Source: Photobacterium sp. DA100 (GTDB taxonomy: Bacteria > Pseudomonadota > Gammaproteobacteria > Enterobacterales > Vibrionaceae). From it: a DNA stretch of 64,000 bases. A program made the position numbers and the translations under genes. The stretch is taken from contig NZ_CP119423.1 in the NCBI RefSeq assembly GCF_029223585.1, positions 744,001 to 808,000 on the forward strand, given 5' to 3'. Of this stretch, positions 1 through 8,741 are shown piece after piece (position 1 is the stretch's first letter; the number at the start of each line of letters is the position of its first letter). The notes under the pieces were generated by a model. It was not told the DNA's origin. It ran no database searches and was given only the letters and a program-made list of their open reading frames with translations.

Positions 1-369
1 GAGCGCTTCTTTTTGGTCACCGTAGATCCCCACGGCCGAGCCGCTGATGAAGGTATGAGGTGGTTGGCTGCTGGCCTGGATTTTATCGACCAGTTGCTGG
101 GTCAGTGTCCAGCGGCTTTGGCAGATCCGGTCTTTTTGCTGTTGGCTCCAGCGTTTGTTGATGATCGGCTCGCCGGCAAGGTTAATCACGGCATCAAAGC
201 CATCAAGGTTGTCGAACTGGTCTAGGGAGGCAACGGCATTGATCCTGTCGCCCAGGGTTTGGCTGGCCTTGGCCGGATTGCGGCTCAAAACGGTAACCTC
301 ATGCTCAGTCAGGGCATTGATTAAGGCCGAGCCGATAAAACCTGTGCCGCCGGTCACTAATATCTTCAT
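1..369 (-). CDS. yfcH: YfcH-type NAD-dependent epimerase (TIGR01777), 3'-truncated by window edge
   Basis: The reverse strand reads open from an ATG at 369 to the window edge, giving 123 residues and no stop. The N-terminus MKILVTGGTGFIGSALI carries the Rossmann GxxGxxG motif of extended SDR epimerases, followed by INLAGEPI and by SGSAVGIYGD, which match the YfcH/TIGR01777 subfamily. The substrate is not known for this family. An SD-like AGAGGAG lies just upstream (373–381). In E. coli yfcH is in the same neighbourhood as yfcE, pta and ackA, so its presence here fits conserved synteny. The C-terminal part is outside the window. Confidence 0.88.
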   Translation of the reverse strand, partial: MKILVTGGTGFIGSALINALTEHEVTVLSRNPAKASQTLGDRINAVASLDQFDNLDGFDAVINLAGEPIINKRWSQQQKDRICQSRWTLTQQLVDKIQASSQPPHTFISGSAVGIYGDQKEAL

Positions 370-588
370 GCTTCTCCTCTGAGGCAACGCCTTTACCCGT
401 CTTGGTATAATTCTGAGCATAAGTATAGCTAAACCAAAGGGTTGTTAGCGCGAACAATCTTCTTTATGACATATGGTTATGTGTGCTAGCTCTCGTGTTG
501 GTGCATAAAAGTTGTGTCTAATTGTTAATGAGGAGTACCTTGAAGGTATACCCTTAATTCAACGGCCGTGCGACAACCTGGAGGTGGA

Positions 589-1323
589 ATGTCATTTGTG
601 CTCGTCCTGCTGAAAGCCCTGTTGTCCAGTCTGCGTGATTTGCTGCCGATCATCTTGGTTATTGGCTTCTTCCAAATGGTTGTCCTTCAGCAACCTCTGC
701 CACAGCTAGGACCGATACTGGTTGGCCTGGCGTTTGTGGTGGTCGGCTTGACCCTGTTTGTCTTCGGGCTGGAAATGGGGCTGTTTCCCATCGGCGAGTC
801 GATGGCACACTCCTTTGCCAGCAAGGGCAGTGTGTGGTGGTTGTTGCTGTTTGCCTTCTGTTTGGGGTTCGGCACGACGATTGCCGAGCCGGCATTGACT
901 GCCGTTGCGGCGGAGGCTGCCAAGGTGGCCGCCGAAGGGGGCTTGATAGCTGCCGGTGCTGAAAGCCAGCAGAGCTATGCGACCGGCTTGCGCCTGACTG
1001 TTGCCCTATCGGTAGGGATTGCCATTATGCTCGGGGTGACACGTATACTAAAAGGATGGCCCATTCACCGGATGATCATCGGCGGCTACTTGATGGTGAT
1101 GTTGATGACGTGGTTCGCTCCGCCGGCGATTGTCGGGATCGCCTATGATTCAGGCGGCGTGACGACTTCGACCATTACTGTCCCCTTAGTCGCGGCTTTG
1201 GGGGTCGGGTTGGCCTCCTCCATCAAAGGACGCAATCCGATCGTCGACGGGTTTGGCCTGATCGCTTTTGCCTCGCTGACCCCGATGATATTCGTGATGG
1301 CCTACGGCATGCTGGTGCACTAG
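589..1323 (+). CDS. DUF1538 membrane protein, first of a paralogous pair (UmpA/UmpB-like)
   Basis: A 244-residue polytopic inner-membrane protein. Motifs shared with the next gene are [28 protein letters not shown] and [17 protein letters not shown], the hallmarks of DUF1538. The ATG at 589 follows GGAGGTGG at 580–587; an in-frame GTG at 568 has no ribosome site, and a GTG at 598 is also possible. It is followed after 9 bp by a second DUF1538 gene, so the two probably form a heteromeric channel or antiporter. From memory, a DUF1538 pair from Halomonas (UmpA/UmpB) was reported as a two-subunit Na+(Li+,K+)/H+ antiporter; applying that here is inference. Confidence 0.85.
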   Translation: MSFVLVLLKALLSSLRDLLPIILVIGFFQMVVLQQPLPQLGPILVGLAFVVVGLTLFVFGLEMGLFPIGESMAHSFASKGSVWWLLLFAFCLGFGTTIAEPALTAVAAEAAKVAAEGGLIAAGAESQQSYATGLRLTVALSVGIAIMLGVTRILKGWPIHRMIIGGYLMVMLMTWFAPPAIVGIAYDSGGVTTSTITVPLVAALGVGLASSIKGRNPIVDGFGLIAFASLTPMIFVMAYGMLVH

Positions 1324-1332
1324 GAGGCAGGG

Positions 1333-2127
1333 ATGACAGAGCTGAACGGTATTGTGCCCCACTTTTTCGCTACCCTGCTGATGACAGTACGCGATGTCCT
1401 GCCGATTGCGGTGATTATTTTTGGCTTTCAATTGGCCGTACTGCGTCGTCCGGTGACCCATTGGCCCAGAGTCGCGCTGGGGTTTGTCTATGTCGTGGTA
1501 GGCTTGTCGCTGTTCCTGCTCGGACTTGAGCTGGCGCTGTTTCCGTTGGGCGAGTCAATGGCCGCACAGCTAACGGCGATGGATTTCTTGTTTGACAGTG
1601 GTGAGGGGATCCCGGCGACGATCCCCTGGACCCAGTACTACTGGGTCTATCTGTTCGCGGCGGCGATTGGGTTCAGTACCACCATCGCCGAGCCCTCCCT
1701 GATTGCAGTGGCCATAAAAGCCAACCAGGTATCGGGGGGAGCTATCAGTGTCAACGGCTTGCGTATTGCCGTGGCATTGGGGGTGGCGGTCGGAATCGCC
1801 CTTGGCAGCTACCGGATAGTGGCCGGCGATCCGCTCCACTATTACATCTTGGCGGGATACTGCGTGGTGGTGGTGCAGACCTACTTTGCACCGAAAATGA
1901 TTGTTCCCTTGGCCTATGACTCTGGCGGGGTGACGACATCGACGGTCACGGTGCCGATAGTGACGGCATTGGGGCTCGGGCTGGCCTCCACCGTGCCGGG
2001 ACGAAATCCAATGCTCGACGGGTTTGGGCTAATTGCGTTTGCCAGCCTGTTTCCGATGATCACGGTAATGGGGTATGCCCAACTATCGGCAAGCCAGGCA
2101 AAGAGGAGAGAAGAGAATGCGCTTTAA
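1333..2127 (+). CDS. DUF1538 membrane protein, second of the pair
   Basis: A 264-residue hydrophobic protein paralogous to the preceding one: [34 protein letters not shown] and [19 protein letters not shown] are all conserved. The SD AGGAGG ends 6 bp before the ATG. The 3' end overlaps the P-II-like gene by 11 bp, which suggests translational coupling. The repeated TTIAEP and YDSGG motifs in both partners suggest inverted halves of one transport path, each contributing acidic residues within membrane segments; this is inference. No other function was recognised. Confidence 0.85.
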   Translation: MTELNGIVPHFFATLLMTVRDVLPIAVIIFGFQLAVLRRPVTHWPRVALGFVYVVVGLSLFLLGLELALFPLGESMAAQLTAMDFLFDSGEGIPATIPWTQYYWVYLFAAAIGFSTTIAEPSLIAVAIKANQVSGGAISVNGLRIAVALGVAVGIALGSYRIVAGDPLHYYILAGYCVVVVQTYFAPKMIVPLAYDSGGVTTSTVTVPIVTALGLGLASTVPGRNPMLDGFGLIAFASLFPMITVMGYAQLSASQAKRREENAL

Positions 2128-2467
2128 GCTGTTATTGGCCTTTGTTGAAGATTCGAAAACCGACGCCGTGTTGGACGCCGCCCGCAAGGCCGGCGCGACG
2201 GGGGCGACAGTGATCAACAATGCCCGCGGTGAAGGGCTGTACCAGAAGAAAACCTTTTTCGGTCTGGGCCTGGACGTCCAGCGGGACGTGATTTTGTTTG
2301 TGGTGGAGGAGCACCTGGCGAGGACGATCCTGGAAACCATCGAGCGGGTCGGGGACTTTGATACCTCTTCCGGGCAGGGAATTGCGGTGCAGCTTGATGT
2401 CGAGGATGCGGTGGGCGTCGCCCACCAGGTTGAAACACTTACCAAAGTTGTTGAGGCGAAGCTATGA
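2117..2467 (+). CDS. P-II-like (GlnB-fold) regulatory protein
   Basis: A 116-residue soluble protein with a P-II-like outline: MRFKLLLAFVED (strand 1), a helix, GATGATVINNARGEG where P-II proteins carry the base of the T-loop, and a C-terminal GIAVQLDVEDAVGV. The T-loop tyrosine region typical of GlnB is not obvious, so uridylylation is doubtful. The ATG at 2117 is preceded by AGGAGAGA; upstream in-frame codons would lie deep in the previous gene. Co-transcription with two membrane genes resembles AmtB/GlnK- or SbtA/SbtB-type pairs, where a P-II protein gates a transporter according to bound nucleotide. Ligand and partner are inferred from context only. Confidence 0.75.
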   Translation: MRFKLLLAFVEDSKTDAVLDAARKAGATGATVINNARGEGLYQKKTFFGLGLDVQRDVILFVVEEHLARTILETIERVGDFDTSSGQGIAVQLDVEDAVGVAHQVETLTKVVEAKL

Positions 2468-2871
2468 GTAATGACACCTTGGTCCGGGTACGGGATGTAA
2501 TGATGAACACCTATGCGATTGTCGAAGGGCTGACCACGGTGGCCGAGGCGATCCGCATTGCCAAGCGAAAGCAAATCAAGGCGCTGATCGTCAATAAGCG
2601 CAACGATGACGACGAGTACGGCATCGTGCTGATGAACGACATTGCCAAGAAGGTACTGGCGCTGGACCGCTCCCCGGAGCGGACCAATATCTATGAAATC
2701 ATGACCAAGCCGGCCTTGTCGGTCAGTGCCGCGATGGACGTCCGGTACTGTGCCCGTCTGTTTGAGCGTTTTGGCATTAGCCGGGCGCCGGTGATTGAGG
2801 ATGGCAAGATAATAGGAATGGTGAGTTATAACAACATCGTTCTCAACGGTATGCTGCGGGAAGAATCGTAA
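2464..2871 (+). CDS. CBS-pair domain protein
   Basis: A 135-residue protein made of two CBS repeats. The first is VRDVMMNTYAIVEGLTTVAEAIRIAKRKQIKALIV (given here only as residues about 7–41) and the second begins IYEIMTKPALSVSAAMDV at about residue 76, ending GISRAPVIEDGKIIGMVS. CBS pairs bind adenosine nucleotides. The ATG overlaps the stop of the P-II-like gene (ATGA), so the two are translationally coupled. Together they give the DUF1538 pair two potential nucleotide sensors. No enzyme domain is fused to it. Confidence 0.85.
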   Translation: MSNDTLVRVRDVMMNTYAIVEGLTTVAEAIRIAKRKQIKALIVNKRNDDDEYGIVLMNDIAKKVLALDRSPERTNIYEIMTKPALSVSAAMDVRYCARLFERFGISRAPVIEDGKIIGMVSYNNIVLNGMLREES

Positions 2872-2946
2872 CAACTAGTGCCATGGTATTGTCATGGGCT
2901 TCGGTGTAGGATCACGGCATCCTGTTTCGAAGATAGACCTCCTGAC

Positions 2947-3495
2947 ATGAAATTGTTTTTTGCTTCTGATATCCACGGTTGTGCCGACAGCACCCGCCGT
3001 ACCTTGGCCAAGTTTGAGCGGAGCGGTGCCGACCACCTGCTCTTGCTGGGGGATGTGCTCAACCATGGCCCGCGCAATGCGCTGCCGGCAGGGTACGCAC
3101 CAATTGACGTGGCCGAGCAGCTTAATCAACATGCTGAGAAGATCACCGCTGTGCGGGGCAATTGCGACAGTGATGTTGATCAGATGCTGCTGGACTTCCC
3201 GATGATGGCGGACTACAACCTGGTGCTGCTGCCAAACGGCCGCCGTCTGTTCCTGACCCATGGCCATCTCTACAACGGCGACAAACACCCGCGCCTGCGT
3301 GACGGTGATGTGGTGGTATCCGGTCATACCCATATTCCTGTCGCTGAAAGCAAAGGCGCGCTCTATGTCTATAACCCCGGCTCGGTGACTATCCCGCGCG
3401 GTGAATACCAGGCAAGTTACGGTCTATTGGAAGGCAACACACTCAAGGTGTTGACCTTTGATGATGAGATCATTTGCCAGGTTGAATTGGTGTAA
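2947..3495 (+). CDS. yfcE: YfcE-type metallophosphoesterase
   Basis: A 182-residue calcineurin-like phosphodiesterase; E. coli YfcE is about 184. Metal-ligand motifs are visible in order: SDIHG near the N-terminus, LLGDVLNHGPRN, GNCD, THGHLY and SGHTHIP, and NPGSV follows. YfcE hydrolyses model phosphodiesters in vitro; the physiological substrate is unknown. The start is the ATG at 2947 (MKLFFASDIHG), because longer in-frame extensions encode unrelated sequence with no SD. It is followed directly by a strong terminator. In E. coli yfcE also lies near ackA-pta. Confidence 0.93.
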   Translation: MKLFFASDIHGCADSTRRTLAKFERSGADHLLLLGDVLNHGPRNALPAGYAPIDVAEQLNQHAEKITAVRGNCDSDVDQMLLDFPMMADYNLVLLPNGRRLFLTHGHLYNGDKHPRLRDGDVVVSGHTHIPVAESKGALYVYNPGSVTIPRGEYQASYGLLEGNTLKVLTFDDEIICQVELV

Positions 3496-3520
3496 TCGAC
3501 AACTTATTCATCAGATGAAG

Positions 3521-3549
3521 AAAAGGCGGCTGTTAAGCCGCCTTTTTTT
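3521..3549 (+). terminator. Rho-independent terminator after yfcE
   Basis: A 9-bp stem AAAGGCGGC/GCCGCCTTT with a 6-nt loop, followed by a T-run. It lies 26 bp after the yfcE stop. Confidence 0.92.
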
Positions 3550-3550
3550 A

Positions 3551-3840
3551 TCCCGGCTCTGATGGTCGGCGAGTTTTAACTCCTGAATATAATTCAGCGC
3601 TTATGCACATGCGGGTATAAATGTAGTTGCAATGTGACGGCATGTTAGCGTGATTTGAATCTTTGGCACATTGATTTGTTGCTCAATGTTTACAATATTT
3701 GTTGATTCGGTTTATCCGAGTAATTCGTTCGTATATTTCGAATTATTGTTTTGGCAATGGCTTGAATATTTGTGTGATAAAAGCCACTATCTCGCCTCCT
3801 TAATTTTGTGTGTTTCAAGATGTGTCAGGTGCCAAACAAT
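3551..3840 (+). promoter_or_regulatory. AT-rich leader/promoter region of focA
   Basis: About 290 bp without a credible gene between the yfcE terminator and focA. AT-rich, as expected of a promoter region. Imperfect TTGAT-type half-sites occur (3671–3686 and 3700–3716), but neither has the 14-bp FNR spacing, so no operator is assigned. Anaerobic control is expected from the function of focA but is not demonstrated here. Confidence 0.4.
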
Positions 3841-4686
3841 ATGTGTCAGAGTCAGTTTGATTCGTTATTACCGCCACAGATGGCGGAGAAAGCGGCCGAG
3901 GTAGGTGTAAGCAAGGCCACCAAAGATCCGATGAAGTCGTTGCTGCTGGCGATCACTGCCGGGATGCATATTGGTATCGCCTTTGTGTTCTACACCACGG
4001 TGACCACCGGGGCCGGTGACATGCCGTGGGGAATGTCGCGCTTTGTCGGTGGGTTGGCATTTAGCCTGGGTTTGATCCTGGTGGTGATCACTGGCGGTGA
4101 GCTGTTTACCAGCTCGGTACTGACACTGGTAGCCCGTGCCAGCGGTAAGATCAGCTGGAAGAGCCTGTGGCTCAACTGGGGCGTGGTGTATGTGGGCAAC
4201 CTGCTGGGCGCCCTGATGCTGGTGGTGATCATGCTGATGACCAAGCAGTACATGTCCGGCAGTGGCGCGGTCGGTATCAATGCGATGCAAATTGCCCAGC
4301 ATAAGCTGCATCACGACTTCATGCAGGCCGTTGCCCTTGGCGTAATGTGTAATGTACTGGTGTGTGTCGCGGTATGGATGACATTCAGTGGCCGTACCCT
4401 GACAGATAAGATTCTGGTGATGATCCTGCCGGTGGCGATGTTTGTCTCATCGGGTTTCGAGCACTGCATTGCCAATATGTTCCAGGTGCCAATGGCAATT
4501 GGTATCAAGCATCTTGCCTCGCCTGAATTCTGGCAGATGACGGGGATGAACCCGGCAGACTTTGCCGATCTGACCCTGAGCAATTTTGTTGTCAATAACC
4601 TGATCCCGGTGACACTGGGTAACATCATCGGTGGTGGTGTGTTTGTCGGTATGGGGTATTGGATTATCTACTTACGCAACAAGTAA
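3841..4686 (+). CDS. focA: Formate channel FocA (FNT family)
   Basis: A 281-residue six-helix formate/nitrite transporter; E. coli FocA is 285. The N-terminus FDSLLPPQMAEKAAEVGV aligns with the E. coli amphipathic N-terminal helix. TGGELFTSS, NWGVVYVGNLLGALM and GFEHCIANMF (which holds the central pore histidine) are conserved. The ATG at 3841 is preferred over 3808 and 3820 because it matches the E. coli N-terminus. It moves formate across the inner membrane during fermentation. Unlike E. coli, pflB does not follow: the gene ends at a terminator and faces a convergent dicarboxylate transporter gene. Confidence 0.93.
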   Translation: MCQSQFDSLLPPQMAEKAAEVGVSKATKDPMKSLLLAITAGMHIGIAFVFYTTVTTGAGDMPWGMSRFVGGLAFSLGLILVVITGGELFTSSVLTLVARASGKISWKSLWLNWGVVYVGNLLGALMLVVIMLMTKQYMSGSGAVGINAMQIAQHKLHHDFMQAVALGVMCNVLVCVAVWMTFSGRTLTDKILVMILPVAMFVSSGFEHCIANMFQVPMAIGIKHLASPEFWQMTGMNPADFADLTLSNFVVNNLIPVTLGNIIGGGVFVGMGYWIIYLRNK

Positions 4687-4768
4687 GTGGGGAGTACCGT
4701 GTTCTACGTTTTACTGGCTTGGTATTGAGCTGGTGTTTTAAATTGTGTTGATTCGAGTCTGACATGTT

Positions 4769-4798
4769 GGCCGCTACGGGTGTAGCGGCCTTTTTTTT
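4769..4798 (+). terminator. Rho-independent terminator after focA
   Basis: Stem GGCCGCTA/TAGCGGCC with a 6-nt loop, then eight T residues. It separates focA from the convergent dcu gene. Confidence 0.92.
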
Positions 4799-4806
4799 CA
4801 ACGTAA

Positions 4807-6129
4807 TTAGTTGATCATCAGCGAGATGAAGTAACCGATAATCGTCGCCGAGCCCACACCGATGAAGCCTGGGATCATGAAGCTGTGGTTGAGCACGTAC
4901 TTACCGATCGCCGTGGTGCCCGAGCGGTCGAAGCTGATAGCCGCCAGATCACTTGGGTAGAACGGGAAGAAGAAGTAGGCGTAACAAGCAGGCAGCACGC
5001 CGATCAATACCGCGGGATCGATACCCAGGGCAAAACCGAGCGGAAGCATGATGGTCAGCACTGCGGCCTGGCTTTTCAGGAACACGGACACGAAGAACAT
5101 CGCAAAGGCAAAGGTCCACGGGTAGACGTTAACCATGCCGCTGACCAAGCCAACCAGGTAGTCCTTGTGGTGGCCGATGATGGTGTCACTGAACCAGGCG
5201 ATACCGAAGATGGTGATCACTGCGCTCATGCCGGCAATGAATACGTTGCTGTGTACAATGCGCTTTGGCGAGATATTGGTGGTCAGCAGGATAACCGCAC
5301 CGACCGATAGCATCATGAACTGGATGGCTACCGACATACCGACGCCCTGTGGCAGGACCTGCTTGCTAAAGAGTGCGATACCGACCACGGCAAGGATACC
5401 CAGCAGGAATACGGTCAGGCCTTTCTTGGCGGTACGCTGGTGCTCGGCTTCTTCCTCGGCCGAGCCTTCCTGCTCGGGATCGACCAGGCTGCTGCGGAAA
5501 TCTTCATCTTCAAGGCGAGCCTGGAATTCCGGATCCTTGTCCAAGTCCTTACCGCGCTTGAGGCTCCACAGACAGCCAATCAGCAGGCCGCCGAATGTCG
5601 CGGGAATGGTGACCATCAGGACATTGATCAGGCTGATGTCGAGGCTGTTGTCCATCGCCGTCGCCATTACCACCGCTGCCGCAGCGGCAATCGGGCTGGC
5701 AGTGATACCCATTTGCGAGGCCACGGTCGCCATCGCCATCGGACGCTCAGGACGGATCCCTTTTTTGTAAGCGACATCGTAGATCACGGGCAGCAGCGGG
5801 TAGACCGAGTGGCCGGTCCCGACCAAAACCGTCAGGGTATAGGTACAAATCGGGCCGAGGAAAACCACGTGCTCAGGGTGTTTGCGAAGCAGGCGCTCGG
5901 CAAACTTAACCAGTAGCTTCAAGCCACCGGTGGCCTCTAGGGTCGCAGAGGCCGCCACTACCGCGAGGATAATAAGCATAACGCCAACGGGCGGGGATCC
6001 CGGGGCGATACCAAAAACGAATGTCATCACGGAGACGCCGAGGCCCCCCAACAGACCAAAGGCGACGCCGCCGTGGCGTATACCGATCAAGATGACAGCT
6101 AGCAGCAATAACAGGTGTATCCAGAACAT
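4807..6129 (-). CDS. dcuB: Anaerobic C4-dicarboxylate transporter, DcuA/DcuB family
   Basis: A 440-residue hydrophobic protein of Dcu length (433–446). Family motifs: GGVAFGLLGG, VVAASATLEATGGL, GTGHSVYPLLPVIYDVA, GIRPERPMA, RGKDLDKDPEFQ, and near the C-terminus YPSDLAAISFDRSGTT. It should exchange fumarate, malate or aspartate for succinate across the inner membrane in anaerobic growth. The cytoplasmic loop near residues 205–235 is longer and more acidic than I recall for E. coli DcuB. DcuA versus DcuB is not settled by sequence, so the symbol is tentative. The SD AAGGATAATGG lies just before the ATG. Monocistronic by context. Confidence 0.88.
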   Translation of the reverse strand: MFWIHLLLLLAVILIGIRHGGVAFGLLGGLGVSVMTFVFGIAPGSPPVGVMLIILAVVAASATLEATGGLKLLVKFAERLLRKHPEHVVFLGPICTYTLTVLVGTGHSVYPLLPVIYDVAYKKGIRPERPMAMATVASQMGITASPIAAAAAVVMATAMDNSLDISLINVLMVTIPATFGGLLIGCLWSLKRGKDLDKDPEFQARLEDEDFRSSLVDPEQEGSAEEEAEHQRTAKKGLTVFLLGILAVVGIALFSKQVLPQGVGMSVAIQFMMLSVGAVILLTTNISPKRIVHSNVFIAGMSAVITIFGIAWFSDTIIGHHKDYLVGLVSGMVNVYPWTFAFAMFFVSVFLKSQAAVLTIMLPLGFALGIDPAVLIGVLPACYAYFFFPFYPSDLAAISFDRSGTTAIGKYVLNHSFMIPGFIGVGSATIIGYFISLMIN

Positions 6130-6374
6130 TATTCCATTATCCTTGTTTCATATCAGTCAAAATCCGCTCGAACTTCTGCACCAAGCTCATGGAATAGGTT
6201 TATAGACCATCAACTACGTCAAAAGTGGTATACAAGTCTAATAAAAACAAACCATTAACGAAAAACCCTTGTTTTTGCAGGGGAATGTGAACTTGATCAA
6301 TATATGATGTCGGTTGCGTGAAAAAAGGAAGGGATAATTATTCGGGATGAAAATTAAATAACTGATTTTATAGA
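6130..6374 (-). promoter_or_regulatory. dcu promoter region with a possible CRP-like site
   Basis: An AT-rich gap between the dcu start and the pta terminator. TGTGA at 6286–6290 and TCAAT at 6297–6301 form an 8/10 match to the CRP consensus TGTGA-N6-TCACA, about 160 bp upstream of the start codon. This is suggestive only; no clean FNR box was found. Confidence 0.3.
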
Positions 6375-6402
6375 ATAAAAAAAAGCCCCGCGGTGCGGGG
6401 CA
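6375..6402 (-). terminator. Rho-independent terminator after pta
   Basis: Read on the reverse strand: stem GCCCCGC/GCGGGGC with a 3-nt loop, followed by at least eight T residues. It lies 36 bp past the pta stop. Confidence 0.92.
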
Positions 6403-6436
6403 TTGAAAATATATCCAAGTCGTTCAGTGACTTAAT

Positions 6437-8590
6437 TTATTTGTTTGCGTCGTCAGCTTGTTTCGCCTGGATCGCAGTCAGTGCTACCGTGTATACGATA
6501 TCGTCTACCAGTGCGCCACGAGACAGGTCGTTAACTGGCTTGCGCATGCCCTGAAGCATTGGACCGATAGAGACTAGGTCTGCAGAACGCTGTACCGCTT
6601 TGTACGTCGTGTTACCTGTGTTCAGGTCTGGGAACACGAATACTGTTGCTTTACCCGCTACTGGCGAGTTAGGTGCTTTAGAAGCCGCAACGTTTTCCAT
6701 GATTGCAGCATCGTACTGTAGAGGACCGTCGATCACTAGGTCAGGACGCTTCTCTTGAGCAATGCGAGTTGCTTCACGTACTTTATCAACGTCTGCACCC
6801 TTACCAGATTCACCAGTAGAGTAAGAGATCATTGCGACGCGAGGCTCAATGCCGAATGCTTTTGCAGAATCTGCAGACTGGATAGCGATTTCAGCTAGCT
6901 GCTCAGCAGTTGGATCCGGGTTGATTGCACAGTCACCGTATACCAGTACCTGATCAGGTAGCAGCATGAAGAATACAGAAGATACGATTGACGCATCTGG
7001 TGCTGTCTTGATGATCTGGAATGGAGGAACGATAGTGTTCGCCGTGGTGTGAACCGCACCTGAAACCAGGCCGTCAACTTCGTCGTTTTCAAGCATCATA
7101 GTGCCTAGGAAAACAGAATCCTGAAGTTTTTCACGAGCAACAACGTCAGTCATGCCTTTGTGGCCACGTAGCTCAACAAGACGAGCAACGTAGTTTTCAC
7201 GAACTTCATCAGAGTTGATGATAGTCACGCCAGCACCTAGTGTCACGCCCTGCTGCTCAGCAACACGTTTGATGTCTTCTGGGTTACCAAGAAGGACACA
7301 CTCAGCAATGCCGCGCTCGGCACAGATAGCTGCCGCTTTAACGGTACGAGGCTCATCGCCTTCAGGAAGAACGATACGCTTAGCCGCTTTGCGTGCAAGC
7401 TCAGTTAGTTCGTAACGGAAAGCAGGTGGGCTTAGGCGACGCTCTTTGGTTGAACCTTCAGTTAGAGACTCAATCCACTGGCCGTCAACATGGCTAGCCA
7501 TGTATTCGTTAACTAGCTCAACACGCTCTTTATCGTCAGCTGGTACTTCTAGGCTAAAGCTCTGAAGGTTCAGAGAAGTCTGCCAAGTGTTACCTTGTGC
7601 AGTCATAACAGGCAGGCCTGTTTCGAAAGCACGCTCACAAAGATCCATTACTGGCTTAGGTAGCTCGTAGCCGCCTGTCAGCAGTAGGGCACCGATTTCA
7701 ACGCCGTTCATGGCCGCAAGACATGCAGCAACGATTACGTCTGGACGGTCTGCAGAAGTCACGAGCAGAGAGCCTGGGCGGAAGTGCTCAACCATGTGCG
7801 GGATAGAACGCGCACAGAACGTGATGCTCTTGATACGGCGAGTAGCAATTTCACCTTGGTTGATGATTTCAGCGTTCAGGTGCTTAGCGATGTCCGTCGA
7901 ACGTGTCGCGATCAGCTCAGCGCTCCAAGGGGCACAGCCAAGAACTCGGATTGGGCTAGAGTTGAATACCTGCATCACTTCAACGTTTGAAGGTACAGTG
8001 GCTTCAGCGTCGTCGAAGATTTCAGATAGGTCAGGGCGAGTACGGCCTTCAGCGTCAACAGGTGCGTTAAGCTTGTTAACGATAACACCGGCGATTTGCT
8101 TGTTCTTGATACCGCCGAAGTTAGAACATGCTACTTCGATACGCTCTTTAAGCTGAGCTGGGTTGTCAGTACCAGGTGCAACAACGAATACGATTTCCGC
8201 GTCTAGCGTTTTCGCAATTTCGTAGTTGATCTGGTTAGCAAACGGGTGCTTGCGAGTTGGTACAAGGCCTTCGATCAGCGCAACTTCAGCGTCAGCAGTT
8301 GCTTCTTTGAAGCGGGCTACGATGTCTTCTAGCAGTACGTCGCTCTTATCGTTACGGATAAGCTCTTCTGCACAAGCCATAGAGAAAGGTTCAGCCACTT
8401 TCATATCGCTGTTAGCAGCGATGATGTTCGTTGTTAGATCTGGCTGATCACCACCGTGGCGTGGCTGAGCGATAGGCTTGAAGAAAGAAACGCGAACACC
8501 TTTGCGCTCCATTGCACGAAGCACACCAAGGCTTACGCTAGTAAGACCAACACCGGCACCAACCGGAACAAGCATAATAGTACGGGACAC
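6437..8590 (-). CDS. pta: Phosphate acetyltransferase, long form
   Basis: 717 residues (E. coli Pta 714). It interconverts acetyl-CoA and acetyl phosphate. The N-terminal P-loop-like/DRTGG regulatory part begins [21 protein letters not shown], and the C-terminal PTA_PTB catalytic domain follows from about residue 390 ([17 protein letters not shown]). The start is the GTG at 8590, preceded by GAGGAA with good spacing and matching the E. coli N-terminus; an upstream in-frame ATG at 8674 would add 28 unrelated residues. It is downstream of ackA in the same direction with a hairpin between. Codon use is strongly biased, as for a highly expressed gene. Confidence 0.97.
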   Translation of the reverse strand: MSRTIMLVPVGAGVGLTSVSLGVLRAMERKGVRVSFFKPIAQPRHGGDQPDLTTNIIAANSDMKVAEPFSMACAEELIRNDKSDVLLEDIVARFKEATADAEVALIEGLVPTRKHPFANQINYEIAKTLDAEIVFVVAPGTDNPAQLKERIEVACSNFGGIKNKQIAGVIVNKLNAPVDAEGRTRPDLSEIFDDAEATVPSNVEVMQVFNSSPIRVLGCAPWSAELIATRSTDIAKHLNAEIINQGEIATRRIKSITFCARSIPHMVEHFRPGSLLVTSADRPDVIVAACLAAMNGVEIGALLLTGGYELPKPVMDLCERAFETGLPVMTAQGNTWQTSLNLQSFSLEVPADDKERVELVNEYMASHVDGQWIESLTEGSTKERRLSPPAFRYELTELARKAAKRIVLPEGDEPRTVKAAAICAERGIAECVLLGNPEDIKRVAEQQGVTLGAGVTIINSDEVRENYVARLVELRGHKGMTDVVAREKLQDSVFLGTMMLENDEVDGLVSGAVHTTANTIVPPFQIIKTAPDASIVSSVFFMLLPDQVLVYGDCAINPDPTAEQLAEIAIQSADSAKAFGIEPRVAMISYSTGESGKGADVDKVREATRIAQEKRPDLVIDGPLQYDAAIMENVAASKAPNSPVAGKATVFVFPDLNTGNTTYKAVQRSADLVSIGPMLQGMRKPVNDLSRGALVDDIVYTVALTAIQAKQADDANK

Positions 8591-8698
8591 TATGGATTCC
8601 TCAACTATTGAACACGACAGTGCTGTGCAATAACGATGGGTGAACCGGTATTGGACAGCACCACAAAAAAGCATGACCTAAGGTCATAAGTCATGAAA

Positions 8699-8723
8699 AA
8701 ACGGCCGGCCTAGGCCAGCCGTT
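8699..8723 (-). terminator. Intercistronic hairpin between ackA and pta (terminator or attenuator)
   Basis: Reverse-strand hairpin AACGGCTGGCC/GGCCGGCCGTT with one mismatch and a very short loop, followed by TTTT. It may reduce readthrough from ackA into pta. A smaller hairpin (TGACCTAAGGTCA) follows at about 8674–8686. Confidence 0.6.
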
Positions 8724-8741
8724 GAAATCAGTTTCGACCGA

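Noticed and set aside
2083..2874. A 263-codon reverse-strand frame opposite the P-II-like and CBS genes
   Set aside because: No recognisable domain, no ribosome site, and the forward genes have clear family motifs.
3671..3716. FNR-like half-sites upstream of focA
   Set aside because: Spacing between half-sites is wrong and only one half matches the consensus in each case.
8590..8674. Extended Pta start at 8,674
   Set aside because: It adds 28 residues absent from the family; GTG at 8,590 has a good SD and matches E. coli Pta.
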